Origin: Enterococcus gilvus ATCC BAA-350
Lineage (GTDB): Bacteria > Bacillota > Bacilli > Lactobacillales > Enterococcaceae
Assembly: GCF_000407545.1 (NCBI RefSeq)
Contig: NZ_ASWH01000001.1
Span: forward strand, 2,936,001-3,000,000
DNA: 64,000 nt
Direction of reading: 5' to 3'
Shown: positions 8,028-17,043 of the stretch, piece by piece
How positions within the stretch are numbered: the first letter of the stretch is position 1
How the letters are laid out: the number at the start of each line of letters is the position of its first letter
Translations under genes and position numbers: made by a program
The notes under the pieces: model-generated
The model's input: only the letters and a program-made list of their open reading frames with translations
Databases searched by the model: none
Told to the model about the DNA's origin: nothing

Positions 8028-9749
8028 ATGAACTTGATTTTGAACTATTTAAAACCCTATCGCACCCGTGTCACCTTGGGTGTGATCATTAAATTTCTAG
8101 GAACTATGATGGAATTGGTCCTGCCATGGAATCTGGCCTATATTTTAGACCATGTCATTCCAGAAAAAGAGCCGAAGAAGATCCTTTTTTGGGGCGGTGT
8201 CATGTTGGCAGCCTCTGCCTTCGCTTTATGGGCGAACATCCTCGCCAATCGCATGGTCTCACGGGTCGCAAAGGATACGACCGAACATCTTCGCGGCGAT
8301 CTTTTTCAAAAAATCACCTACTTAGATACGACACAAGTCGAAGAAGTCGGGGTCTCCTCATTAGTTTCACGTGTAACATCTGACACTTATAATATTCATT
8401 TGACCCTCGGTGTCATGATGCGGATGGGGATTCGTGCACCGATTTTGTTAGTCGGCGGTATCTTGATCACTACCACGCTAGACCCGATCTTAACGCTAGT
8501 ATTGGTCGCTGTGATGCCCATTATTTTTGTGATGGTGACACACATTTCTAAAAAAGGCGTGCCGCTTTTCGGCAAGCTGCAAAAACAGGTCGATCAGCTC
8601 GTTTTATCGGTGCGTGAAAATGTGACCGGGTCTCGTGTCATCAAGGCATTATCTAAAGAAGCGTATGAACGGCAGCGTTTTGAAACGATCAATCAATCGT
8701 TAGTGACGGCTGAAACAACGGCAAATGTCACGTTGGCCGCTTCCCCTGCCCTGCTGGATCTATTCTTGAACTTGGGCCTGACTCTCGTGATCGTCGTTAG
8801 TGCCTACCGAGTGAATGCTGGATTGACGCAACCGGGGGTCATCGTCGCCTTCTTGACCTACTTCACGATTATTTTGAATGCGATGCTGTCCATCACGCGG
8901 ATCTTCGTTTTGTATTCTCGCGGACTCGCTTCTGCCAACCGTATCAAAGAAGTCTTGCGGAAGAAGCCCACCATCGTACCCGGTACCTTGGAACAGCGAA
9001 ACGCCGCGGATACCACCTTGGTTTTTGAAGAGGTGACCTTTGCTTACCCAGATGGCGGCCCTGCGATCGAAAAAATCAGCTTCCAAGTCAATCCTGGGGA
9101 AACCTTAGGAATCATGGGTGCGACAGGCAGCGGAAAAACAACGATTGCCAGCCTGATCTTGCGTTTGTACGATCGAACGTCGGGACAGATCCTCTTGGAT
9201 GGGCAAGAGATCAAGCATTATTCTCTGGATGCCCTCCATCAAAAAATCGGCGCAGTTTTGCAAAAGGATGTCCTCTTTGCGGATACGATCCGAGAAAACA
9301 TTTTATTTGGTCGGTCTTTTTCAGAAGAAGAACTCCAGCAGGCGATCGATGATGCGCAGGCACGTGAATTTATTGATAAATTACCTGACGGACTGGATCA
9401 CCATTTGGAAGCCAAAGGACAAAATCTCAGCGGCGGGCAAAAACAACGGGTACTGCTGGCTCGTGCATTGATCGGGCAGCCGGACTTGTTGATCTTAGAC
9501 GACTCCTCCAGCGCATTGGATTACCATACCGATGCCAATCTGCGGAAAGCTTTGCGGACCCATTTCGTTTCAACAACGAAAATCCTGATCGCTCAACGGG
9601 TCAGCTCGATCCAACACGCGGATAAGATTTTGTTATTAAGCAAAGGAAAAATGATCGGCTATGGGACTCATGAGGAGCTCTTGGCTGAAAATGCGACGTA
9701 TCAAGAAATCTACCAAGGACAGACAGGAGGGCAAGCCATTGAAGACTAA
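8028..9749 (+). CDS. ABC exporter half-transporter with degenerate nucleotide site (EfrA/LmrC-like)
   Basis: The 573-residue protein has a six-helix exporter membrane domain (about 10-320) and a C-terminal ATPase domain with Walker A GATGSGKTT, signature LSGGQKQR and Walker B ILDDSSSALD. The catalytic Glu after Walker B is Asp, and the switch His is Gln (LIAQRVSSI), so its own ATP site is non-canonical. This is typical of heterodimeric multidrug exporters such as LmrCD, EfrAB or TM287/288. The partner gene overlaps its end by 11 bp. MarR regulation suggests xenobiotic efflux; the substrate is unknown. Confidence 0.87.
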   Translation: MNLILNYLKPYRTRVTLGVIIKFLGTMMELVLPWNLAYILDHVIPEKEPKKILFWGGVMLAASAFALWANILANRMVSRVAKDTTEHLRGDLFQKITYLDTTQVEEVGVSSLVSRVTSDTYNIHLTLGVMMRMGIRAPILLVGGILITTTLDPILTLVLVAVMPIIFVMVTHISKKGVPLFGKLQKQVDQLVLSVRENVTGSRVIKALSKEAYERQRFETINQSLVTAETTANVTLAASPALLDLFLNLGLTLVIVVSAYRVNAGLTQPGVIVAFLTYFTIILNAMLSITRIFVLYSRGLASANRIKEVLRKKPTIVPGTLEQRNAADTTLVFEEVTFAYPDGGPAIEKISFQVNPGETLGIMGATGSGKTTIASLILRLYDRTSGQILLDGQEIKHYSLDALHQKIGAVLQKDVLFADTIRENILFGRSFSEEELQQAIDDAQAREFIDKLPDGLDHHLEAKGQNLSGGQKQRVLLARALIGQPDLLILDDSSSALDYHTDANLRKALRTHFVSTTKILIAQRVSSIQHADKILLLSKGKMIGYGTHEELLAENATYQEIYQGQTGGQAIED

Positions 9750-11490
9750 GGATTCACGCAGAGGCACACTGCTCCGTTTGTGGGGCTACCTGTATCAATT
9801 CAAATGGCTGTTGGTTTTGGCTGTCATTTTAACGATCGCCAGCAATCTTTTCGCCTTGGTCGGACCCCTGCTGTCTGGGTACGCCATTGACGCGATCCAG
9901 ATCGGCAAAGGCCGCGTCGCCTTTGACAAAGTGTTCTACTATTGTAGTTTGATGGTCGGCTTTTACGTTGCCTCAGCGATCCTGAGCTACGGCATCAGCC
10001 GCTTGATGATCTATTTGAGCCAAAAAATCGCCTTTCGTCTGCGAAAGGATCTATTTGAAAAAATCGTTTCTTTGCCTGTCGGCTATTTCGATCAGCACCA
10101 GACGGGAGATATCGTCAGCCGCATGAGCTACGACATCGATACGATCAATACGTCACTAGCCAGTGACTCGGTCCAAGTGCTCAGCAGTTTAGTGACGATC
10201 ATCGGTTCCTTCGTCATGATGCTGGTGATCTCGCCCCTGATGGTGACGATCTTCCTTGTGACGGTGCCCGCTTCGATTCTGTTGACGCGCTTTTTAACCA
10301 AAAAATTCCAGCCGTTATTCCGAAAACGTTCCGCCGAACTGGGGGAATTGAATGGACTGACTGAAGAGCTGTTGTCTGGTGAACAAACCACCAAAGTCTA
10401 CCACCAGGAAGAGACAATGATCGCTCGCTTCGGCAAGAAAAACGAAGAAGCCATGTCCGCCTATTACAATGCCGAATACTACGGCAGTATGACGGGGCCT
10501 TCCGTCAACTTCATCAATAACGTTTCCTTGTCATTGATCAGTATCTTAGGTGCCTTCCTGTTTCTCTTTGGACACCTGACGTTAGGAAAATTGTCTTCCT
10601 TCGTGTTGTATTCACGGAAATTCTCTGGACCGATCAATGAGCTGGCAAACATCTTCAGCGACCTGCAATCCTCGATCGCCGCAGCCGAACGAATCTTCAA
10701 GCTGTTAGACGAAGAACCGGAAGTGCAAGATGTGCCCCACGCCCATGTGTTCCAAAAAGCCCGCAGAGAGGTCCGTTTCGACCATGTCTCCTTCGGCTAT
10801 CAAGCGAATCAACCCGTGATCAACGACCTGTCCTTTGCTGTTTCAGCCGGCAGCGTCGTCGCGATCGTCGGACCAACAGGCGCTGGAAAAACGACGATCG
10901 TGAATTTGCTGATGCGCTTTTATGATCCCGACAGCGGCGCCATTTATTTAGATGGTCAGAACATCAAAGAAGCGACCCGCAGCAGCCTACGGAAGCAATA
11001 CGCGATGGTCTTGCAGGATACGTGGCTCTTCACCGGAACGATTTTTGAGAATCTGACCTATGGAAACGACGACGCCACGATGGCGGATGTCCTCCAAGCA
11101 ACCAAAGCCGCCCACATCCACGACTTTATCATGCAATTGCCAAAAGGCTACGATACGGTGATGACCGAGGATGGCTTGGCGATCTCTCAAGGGCAAAAGC
11201 AGCTATTAACGATCGCTCGGGCGATGCTTTTAAATGCCGAGCTGCTGATTTTAGATGAGGCAACCTCAAATGTCGATACGCAAACCGAATTGCAGATTCA
11301 AGAAGCCATGGGCAAGCTGATGATCGATAAGACTTCCTTCATCATCGCCCATCGCCTCTCCACGATTCGCGAAGCCGACCTAATCTTAGTGGTCAACGAC
11401 GGCAATATCGTTGAACAAGGCACTCACGAAGAACTATTAGCCAAGCAAGGCCGCTATTACCAACTGCATCAAGCACAATTTGAACATTAA
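9739..11490 (+). CDS. ABC exporter half-transporter, catalytic partner (EfrB/LmrD-like)
   Basis: The likely start is TTG at 9739, eight bases after AGGAGG (9725-9730); the frame is open further upstream but lies inside the partner gene. This gives 583 residues: six membrane helices (about 20-330) and an ATPase domain with Walker A GPTGAGKTT, Walker B ILDEATSNVD and switch His in IIAHRLST. Its signature is ISQGQKQ instead of LSGGQ, so the degenerate composite site is formed by the partner's Walker motifs and this altered signature, and the catalytic site by this protein's Walker motifs and the partner's LSGGQ. It should act with the preceding protein as one efflux pump in the cytoplasmic membrane. 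Confidence 0.87.
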   Translation: MKTKDSRRGTLLRLWGYLYQFKWLLVLAVILTIASNLFALVGPLLSGYAIDAIQIGKGRVAFDKVFYYCSLMVGFYVASAILSYGISRLMIYLSQKIAFRLRKDLFEKIVSLPVGYFDQHQTGDIVSRMSYDIDTINTSLASDSVQVLSSLVTIIGSFVMMLVISPLMVTIFLVTVPASILLTRFLTKKFQPLFRKRSAELGELNGLTEELLSGEQTTKVYHQEETMIARFGKKNEEAMSAYYNAEYYGSMTGPSVNFINNVSLSLISILGAFLFLFGHLTLGKLSSFVLYSRKFSGPINELANIFSDLQSSIAAAERIFKLLDEEPEVQDVPHAHVFQKARREVRFDHVSFGYQANQPVINDLSFAVSAGSVVAIVGPTGAGKTTIVNLLMRFYDPDSGAIYLDGQNIKEATRSSLRKQYAMVLQDTWLFTGTIFENLTYGNDDATMADVLQATKAAHIHDFIMQLPKGYDTVMTEDGLAISQGQKQLLTIARAMLLNAELLILDEATSNVDTQTELQIQEAMGKLMIDKTSFIIAHRLSTIREADLILVVNDGNIVEQGTHEELLAKQGRYYQLHQAQFEH

Positions 11491-11540
11491 AAAAGAGGAG
11501 CCACGCGACCGTTATCCCTTCGCGTGGCTCCTCTTTTTTT
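11489..11540. terminator. Strong bidirectional terminator
   Basis: Arms of about 19 bp (AAAGAGGAGCCACGCGA and complement) with an 11-nt loop and a T run on both strands, between the exporter genes and the converging VOC gene. Confidence 0.9.
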
Positions 11541-11546
11541 AGCTCT

Positions 11547-12005
11547 TTAACATATTTTCAACCATTTCTTTTCCAAGAAACGTTTTTCCCCTAATTCATC
11601 CACGGACATTCCCTCAGCGGATAGCCGTTTCACCATGACCGTCAGATCCTCGCCAACTTGGATCACATGCTTATCTGGATCATAGAAGCACGCCACTCGC
11701 TGCCCCCAAGGCATCGTTGCGACGTCTCGTAAAAAATCCAGCTCCTCGCCGCTGATCCGTTCAAGAAATCCGTCAAAGTCCTTCGTCTCAAAATAAAATT
11801 CCACCGTGTTGCTCTGATAGTTGAATATCTCTTGGCCACAGCCAGTGAAACGTATCCAAGATTCTTCCGTTTGCAGCGACAAGCCGCCGTTGAAGGTCAC
11901 ATTCTCACCAAAATCCGATACGATCGCTACCTCAAGAATCTTTCGATAGAAGGCCTTTGACCGCTCCATATCCTTCACTACCAGCATTGGTCCCCGATAG
12001 TCCAT
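11547..12005 (-). CDS. VOC (glyoxalase/bleomycin-resistance) superfamily protein
   Basis: The 152-residue protein has two beta-alpha-beta-beta-beta modules: the first includes LVVKDMERSKAFYRKIL (about 8-24), the second ends with ACFYDPDKHVIQVGEDL (about 106-122). VOC proteins bind a divalent metal and act as lyases, isomerases, dioxygenases or drug-binding proteins. The substrate is not predictable. It is monocistronic between two terminators. Confidence 0.75.
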   Translation of the reverse strand: MDYRGPMLVVKDMERSKAFYRKILEVAIVSDFGENVTFNGGLSLQTEESWIRFTGCGQEIFNYQSNTVEFYFETKDFDGFLERISGEELDFLRDVATMPWGQRVACFYDPDKHVIQVGEDLTVMVKRLSAEGMSVDELGEKRFLEKKWLKIC

Positions 12006-12129
12006 AGCATTCCTCCATCCTATTTGAAGCGTTTACATTTTCATTTACTATATCATAAAAAAGATGATTTTTGGAAAGAAGTCACGATTGGCTCCTTATT
12101 TTTTATAATAAGAAACATCAACTTCAAAC

Positions 12130-12161
12130 AAAAAAACCTGCAGTCTCTCGACTACAGGTCT
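12130..12161 (-). terminator. Terminator of the PTS/alsE operon
   Basis: Arms GACCTGTAGTC and GACTGCAGGT (one mismatch) around a short GAGA loop are followed by seven T residues on the minus strand, 13 bp after the alsE stop. Confidence 0.8.
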
Positions 12162-12173
12162 CATACTTTTACG

Positions 12174-12878
12174 TTATGTTGCTTCGCTGTACTCCAGCGT
12201 TTTTCCGGTCATTTCTTCGTAATCTGTGACCATGATTTCCCATGCCTTTGCGATTTCTTCATCTAAGCCGAAGAGTCCGCTGCGGCCGACGATGTAAATG
12301 TCCGGCCCGGCTGCATCGATGCGCTTAAAGGATTTTCGATTGGAGGAGCCGTCCATCTCGATCACATAGCCGTACCCTTTTTCTTCTCGTAATTCCCGTA
12401 ATGCAACGATCTTGTCTAAAGTGCTTTCGATGAAGCGTTGTCCCGCGAAGCCGGGATCGATCGTCATGATGGTGATCTTATCCACCAATTCAATATAAGG
12501 GAAGATCGCTTCGATCGGTGTCTCAGGATTCAAGACGATCCCTGCTTTTAGGCCGGCGTCATGGATTTGATCGATCAAGCGGAATGCCAAGCCGTCTAAG
12601 ACTTCTGCGTGCATGCAGATCCACTCACACTGTAAGTCGATGAGCTGCTGCACCCAAAAGCTCGGATCTGTCACCATCAAATGGGCAGACATCGGCAGCG
12701 TCGTGATCTTCCGCAGTTCTTCGATGAACCATGGCGACAATGTGATGTTCGGGACATAATGACCGTCCATGATATCGATGTGGTAGGAATCCACATGATC
12801 GTTCAGAAAGGTAATTTGCTCTTTAAATTTATCTAAGTCCATCGTCATTAATGATGGAGAGAATTCTACTTTTTTCAT
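12174..12878 (-). CDS. alsE: D-allulose-6-phosphate 3-epimerase-like (ribulose-phosphate 3-epimerase family)
   Basis: The 234-residue TIM-barrel protein has the RPE-family metal/active-site motifs SPSLMTMD, HIDIMDGHYVPN, SAHLMVT, TIDPGFAGQRFI and VGRSGLF. Several features match E. coli AlsE better than RPE: an extended N-terminus, KITIMTIDPGFAGQ and SGLFGLDEEIAKAWEIM. AlsE interconverts allulose (psicose) 6-phosphate and fructose 6-phosphate in the cytosol. Its place as last gene of a fructose-family PTS operon fits a phosphorylated ketohexose arriving through the PTS. Allulose as the sugar is an inference; another ketose phosphate is possible. Confidence 0.8.
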   Translation of the reverse strand: MKKVEFSPSLMTMDLDKFKEQITFLNDHVDSYHIDIMDGHYVPNITLSPWFIEELRKITTLPMSAHLMVTDPSFWVQQLIDLQCEWICMHAEVLDGLAFRLIDQIHDAGLKAGIVLNPETPIEAIFPYIELVDKITIMTIDPGFAGQRFIESTLDKIVALRELREEKGYGYVIEMDGSSNRKSFKRIDAAGPDIYIVGRSGLFGLDEEIAKAWEIMVTDYEEMTGKTLEYSEAT

Positions 12879-12896
12879 GGGTCACACTCTTTCCGT

Positions 12897-13997
12897 TTAA
12901 AAGATTTGGATGTCTTCTAAATTAATGTCTTCTTCTTCTTTTTCAACGTGCATCGTCGCGTCTTCTTCCGTGACGTTTTTCTTGATCACTGCCAACACGA
13001 CAGCCGTGACTACCACATTGACTAAGATCGCAATCACCCCTGCCCATGGCCGAGACATCGTGGGGATCATCAGCACCCCGCCGAATGGCACCGTCGCATC
13101 TGCGCCTAAGATCATCGTTGTCGCGCCTCCGGCAAAACCGCCGATCGCTGTTGCTGCAACGCCGCGCACAAGGTCGTTCATGACTAATGGGATGACTCCT
13201 TCAACGATATTGATGACACCCATCGGTACCGCTGATTTCAATGTTTCTACTTCTAATTTGGTGTAGATGTTTTTGCCGAACAATTTTGCGATAAAGAACG
13301 CCAGCCCAAAGCCGATCGGTGTCGCTGTGTTGACCAGCTGTAATGCCGTGATAGGACCATTCAGACCTTCAGCCTGCATCGTCAATACGAAGGCAAAAAC
13401 TGTTTTGTTGATCGGACCGCCGTAATCGATACCGCTCAATAATCCGATCACACCTCCGAAGACTAATAGGGATGAGTTGCCCAATCCATCTAAGAAGTTT
13501 GTCAATAATGCGGTCAAGGCTGCGATCGGTGCGCCAATGATGTACACCATGATCAAGCCGCCGATGATCGAAGTTAAGAAGGGGATCACCAATGTCGGCA
13601 TCAAGCCCTTGGCCCAGTTTGGTAATTTTACATATTTTAAAATAGCTACAACTAAATAACCGGCTAAGTACCCGCCTAAAATGCCGCCGATGAAGCCTGC
13701 GCCGATCGCGTTTGCCGTCAACCCAACGATAAAGCCGGGAGCGATCCCTGGCTTGCCACCGATCGAATACGAGATCCCCGTCGCAATAACAACCGGTAAT
13801 AAGCCTAAGCCTTTACCACCCATCGTCGCTAAGGCATCCCAAATTGAAAATTGCCCTTGCACCAATGCATCCTGGCTTGATCCGCCAAACGCCATCCCGA
13901 TCGCGATCAAGAACCCTGCCCCGCAGACGATCGGAATCAAGTAAGAGATTGCTGTCAATAAATGCCCTTTAAGGTTTAACTCTTTGATTTTTTTCAT
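12897..13997 (-). CDS. PTS fructose-family EIIC permease
   Basis: The 366-residue integral membrane protein has about nine to ten hydrophobic segments and fructose-family EIIC motifs such as GGKPGIAPGFIVG, GIDYGGPINKTVFAF and the C-terminal VPFGGV loop. It translocates a sugar while EIIB phosphorylates it. The charged C-terminal tail (EKEEEDINLED) is cytosolic. It lies after separate EIIA and EIIB genes and before the AlsE-like epimerase. Confidence 0.88.
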   Translation of the reverse strand: MKKIKELNLKGHLLTAISYLIPIVCGAGFLIAIGMAFGGSSQDALVQGQFSIWDALATMGGKGLGLLPVVIATGISYSIGGKPGIAPGFIVGLTANAIGAGFIGGILGGYLAGYLVVAILKYVKLPNWAKGLMPTLVIPFLTSIIGGLIMVYIIGAPIAALTALLTNFLDGLGNSSLLVFGGVIGLLSGIDYGGPINKTVFAFVLTMQAEGLNGPITALQLVNTATPIGFGLAFFIAKLFGKNIYTKLEVETLKSAVPMGVINIVEGVIPLVMNDLVRGVAATAIGGFAGGATTMILGADATVPFGGVLMIPTMSRPWAGVIAILVNVVVTAVVLAVIKKNVTEEDATMHVEKEEEDINLEDIQIF

Positions 13998-14010
13998 TTT
14001 TCTTCCTCCA

Positions 14011-14460
14011 TTAAGCGAATGCTTCTACAACATCTTCCGGTTTTTTCGCCTGCAGCAAATTACCGACGACCTCATCGTTTCCAAGCTTTCTGGCAAAAAG
14101 CGACAATAATTTCAAATGCTTGGTCGCCCCCTCATTGTCGTTTCCGACAGCAAAAAGAATGATGCCCTTCACGCCTTTACCGTCCAGGCTTTCCCATGGG
14201 ATCTCCTCTTGATTGATGCCGATAGCGACGCCGACTTTATTGACGTAGGCGCTTTTACCGTGAGGGATCGCGATGTAATTGCCTATGCCCGTTTGGCCCT
14301 CCGCTTCTCGTACATAAATGTCTTTGATAAATCCTTCTACTTCTGAAATGTAGCCATTGTCCCTCAATTGCGTCGCCAAATCATTCAATGCTTCGTCTTT
14401 GGTTTTGGCGGCCATATTGGTTTTGACGATCGCTACGTCTACAATATCCTTTACTTCCAT
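14011..14460 (-). CDS. PTS fructose-family EIIA
   Basis: The 149-residue soluble protein matches EIIA of the fructose/mannitol family, with the phospho-accepting His in IAIPHGKSAYV (about residue 68). It takes phosphate from HPr and passes it to the EIIB encoded just upstream (11-bp gap). Length and motif are normal. Confidence 0.88.
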   Translation of the reverse strand: MEVKDIVDVAIVKTNMAAKTKDEALNDLATQLRDNGYISEVEGFIKDIYVREAEGQTGIGNYIAIPHGKSAYVNKVGVAIGINQEEIPWESLDGKGVKGIILFAVGNDNEGATKHLKLLSLFARKLGNDEVVGNLLQAKKPEDVVEAFA

Positions 14461-14471
14461 CTGAACTCCTC

Positions 14472-14789
14472 CTAGATCTTTTGGGCAACGACTTCCTGCG
14501 CTTTTTCAATCAATTTGTTGGGTGATTTTACAGCGATCTCTGTCGGTACTTGGATGATTCGTTTGCCTTCAAAGCGTTCTCTTCCAGAAATTTTTACGTC
14601 CACTGCTAGGATCACGATGTCCGCTTGATCGATCTCTTCTTGCGTCAAGGCGTTTTCGATCCCGATCGTTCCTTGTGTTTCTACTTTCATTTCACAGCCC
14701 GCTTTTTTTGCGGCGTTTTCTAATTTTTCTTGGGCGATATACGTATGGGCGATCCCCACTGTACACGCGGCTACTCCGACGATTTTCAT
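14472..14789 (-). CDS. PTS fructose-family EIIB
   Basis: The 105-residue protein begins MKIVGVAACTVGIAHTYIA, the fructose-family EIIB motif with phospho-Cys9, and shows the usual single-domain length. It transfers phosphate from EIIA to the sugar bound by EIIC. It stands between the EIIA-like regulator-linked gene and the transport EIIA. Confidence 0.9.
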   Translation of the reverse strand: MKIVGVAACTVGIAHTYIAQEKLENAAKKAGCEMKVETQGTIGIENALTQEEIDQADIVILAVDVKISGRERFEGKRIIQVPTEIAVKSPNKLIEKAQEVVAQKI

Positions 14790-14801
14790 TTATTGTTCCT
14801 C

Positions 14802-15230
14802 CTAATGGTTGTCTTCTAATAGTTGGTTAAAACGTGTGTCACTTTCAACAGTTAGTAATGCTTCCAAAAAATCCTCATCTGCTAATCGCCGGGTAAACTG
14901 CGCGATCTGCTTTTTGATTTCTTGGCTTTCCTGACTTTTCAGTAAGATCGTCACGACGAGCTGGACCTCAGGGGTCTCTTCGTCTAAATCTACAGGTGCT
15001 GCCAAACGGATCAGCAGGACTTGGCTTTGCTTGATCTTCGGACTTTCCAAATGCGGCAGGATCACGTGCTCCGCGATCATGGTATTGCCGACTTTTTCCC
15101 GCTGTTGTAATAAATCGATCAACGCATCGGCTTCCTCTGGATTGGCAAACATTGCGATGAAGCGTTGAAGTTGTGCTTTATTCGTCAGCTCTTGGTTTAA
15201 AAACACATGAAATAGCTTATCGTTCATCAT
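14802..15230 (-). CDS. EIIA-like domain protein, split-off companion of the PRD regulator
   Basis: The preferred start is ATG 15230, six bases after GAGG (ATG 15227 is next), giving 142 residues. The sequence resembles EIIA type-2 domains, with the candidate phospho-His in EHVILPHLESPK (about residue 64). It overlaps the end of the PRD regulator by 14 bp. In ManR/MtlR-type regulators such an EIIA-like domain usually forms the C-terminus of the same polypeptide; here it is separate. It probably modulates the regulator by phosphorylation, not sugar transport, since a second complete EIIA is in the operon. Confidence 0.7.
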   Translation of the reverse strand: MMNDKLFHVFLNQELTNKAQLQRFIAMFANPEEADALIDLLQQREKVGNTMIAEHVILPHLESPKIKQSQVLLIRLAAPVDLDEETPEVQLVVTILLKSQESQEIKKQIAQFTRRLADEDFLEALLTVESDTRFNQLLEDNH

Positions 15231-16704
15231 AGATCGCCTCGATTTTCTTTTGCAGTCGGTTTTGATCGTCTCGAGTGAACATCGCGCTGACCAACAAGGA
15301 TGGGATCGGGATCGTATCGCTGACACTGACCGTCGTTAAAATCAAATCAATGCCCGGATATTTTTCCGTAAAGCGTTTCGCATCTCTTGAGGCAATCACG
15401 TCTACGATCTCCAGCTCAGGAAACTTCTTCTCGATCTTGACTCGTAAAAGCTCGGAAGTCCCTACCCCTGTCGTACACATGATCACGGTGCGGATCGGCA
15501 ACTGATTGGTCTCGATGATCCGAGCAAAATACAAGGTGATGAAGCCGTTCTCATCTTCATTGATTGGCGGCAGCTCGAAACGCTGACTGACTTCTTGCGA
15601 GACACACGTAACGTCTGAATAAATCGTTTCATACGTCATTTTGATCTGATCCAGCAAACTATTTTTTACATGAATCCCGTGTTCCAACCGGTTGATCATC
15701 GGCTTGATGTGGTTTGCCAGATCAAGAAAGATCGAATCCCCTTTAATAGGAATATTCAGCCGTTGCCCCATGCCCTTCAAATAGGTATTCGTGATATCCA
15801 CGACGCGTGAAGAAAACTTCGTTACTTTGCTCAAGGACCCCTGCATCCGAGAAGAGGTCAAATATTGATACAGGTAATACACCTCTGATTCCGGCAAACT
15901 GCTGTGGAGGTAATTCTCCACATTCCCGATCGCTGCCTTAGCCACCTGGTAAAGCGCGGTGTCCTGCTGCAATCCTTCTTGTTCCTTTTTAGAAAGCGGA
16001 CTCATTTCACCGTTCGGCAGTTTGTGGACCTTCCGCAGTCGGCTGATCAAAATATACAAATGGGAAAAAATATTGACGTTGTAAGGATACGGGATCGTCA
16101 GCTGTAATTGCTTTTCGATCACCTTTAACTGGTCCAAGATAAACAGCACATCGTAATTGTTGAAATTCAATTCCGAATTGTTTTTCAACTCGTCGATCTC
16201 AATAATGTTGTGCATCTGAATCAAATCAGCGATGGCACGACGGAGATTGGCTTCTTCTCCCAAAACTGCTAATGTCCGCTGTTTTCGTTCTAATTTCAAC
16301 CGATAGCTTTGCAGATGCTCTGCGATAAGCTGCTCATCACTGAAGATGACTGACTCGCCGACATAATATTCTTCAAACAGGTCATAGACATTTTTCGCGT
16401 TAGGCGATGAGAGCAGCAGCTCCTCCATCACACGGTTTCTGCGTTCCTGTGGAGAGTATTGGCTGCGCTGGCTGGGTTGATAATTGGTTTGATTGATGTA
16501 TTTTTCGTAGTCTAATTTGTAGCCTCGCCCCTTTTCTGACTGGATCAGGCCCTCGCCCTGTGTTTCATTTATTTTTTTGACCAGGCGATAAATCGTTTTT
16601 TGCGAAGTTCCTAGGTGCTCCGCCAATTCATCGGACGTGATATAGTCATGTCGTTTCGTTAGAAGTAGTAACAGCCTTTGTTCACGATTATTCTTTGCTC
16701 CCAT
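15217..16704 (-). CDS. PRD-containing transcriptional regulator (BglG/MtlR type) with EIIB-like domain
   Basis: The 495-residue protein has an N-terminal DeoR/HTH_11-like helix-turn-helix (about 8-60: YITSDELAEHLGTSQKTIYRL), two PRD domains (about 180-400) and a C-terminal EIIB(Gat)-like domain with the Cys in VIMCTTGVGTSELL (about 410-490). PRD His phosphorylation by HPr/EII sets activity according to sugar supply. It lacks the usual fused EIIA domain, which follows as its own gene. It is first in the operon and likely activates it. Confidence 0.87.
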   Translation of the reverse strand: MGAKNNREQRLLLLLTKRHDYITSDELAEHLGTSQKTIYRLVKKINETQGEGLIQSEKGRGYKLDYEKYINQTNYQPSQRSQYSPQERRNRVMEELLLSSPNAKNVYDLFEEYYVGESVIFSDEQLIAEHLQSYRLKLERKQRTLAVLGEEANLRRAIADLIQMHNIIEIDELKNNSELNFNNYDVLFILDQLKVIEKQLQLTIPYPYNVNIFSHLYILISRLRKVHKLPNGEMSPLSKKEQEGLQQDTALYQVAKAAIGNVENYLHSSLPESEVYYLYQYLTSSRMQGSLSKVTKFSSRVVDITNTYLKGMGQRLNIPIKGDSIFLDLANHIKPMINRLEHGIHVKNSLLDQIKMTYETIYSDVTCVSQEVSQRFELPPINEDENGFITLYFARIIETNQLPIRTVIMCTTGVGTSELLRVKIEKKFPELEIVDVIASRDAKRFTEKYPGIDLILTTVSVSDTIPIPSLLVSAMFTRDDQNRLQKKIEAIYDER

Positions 16705-17043
16705 GGCTATCGACCTCCCCTTCTTGTTTTTATCATAACGCGTCAGAAAGAAAACGCTTCACTTGGTTTTGACCGTTGCAACGGACAAAAAAGAAAGCTC
16801 CTCGACTTATTATAGTCAGGAACTGTTCAGAATGTATAAGGATTTGGCTAACTTCTAGGATTTATACAGGACGATCCTCCAGAAAAAAATAGGCAGCCTC
16901 TTCACTAAAACTGCGAACACATAAACTATAGAACAAAAAAACCGTCAGACAGAAACCTCTATCTGACGGTTTTTCGATTGAAATCGAGCCGCATTTATTC
17001 AGTTAGATCGTTCAAAATACAGCCATTGGTGCAGACTCGCGGA
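16705..17043. other. Intergenic region with PTS-operon promoter area and a 12-bp palindrome
   Basis: Divides the PTS operon from the TPM/LemA operon, both on the minus strand. It contains a perfect palindrome CCGTTGCAACGG (16773-16784) about 70 bp upstream of the PRD regulator, a candidate -10 TATGAT close to 16735 on the minus strand with a poor -35, and the terminator listed next. The poor -35 next to the palindrome would suit activator control. Confidence 0.45.
16937..16974 (-). terminator. Terminator of the lemA-TPM operon
   Basis: AAAACCGTCAGA (minus-strand equivalent) pairs perfectly with TCTGACGGTTTT across a 12-nt loop, followed by a T run on the minus strand. It is about 70 bp after the TPM gene stop. 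Confidence 0.85.

Noticed and set aside
16750..16765. cre site upstream of the PRD regulator
   Set aside because: GTGAAGCGTTTTCT has at least three mismatches to the consensus, too weak to call.
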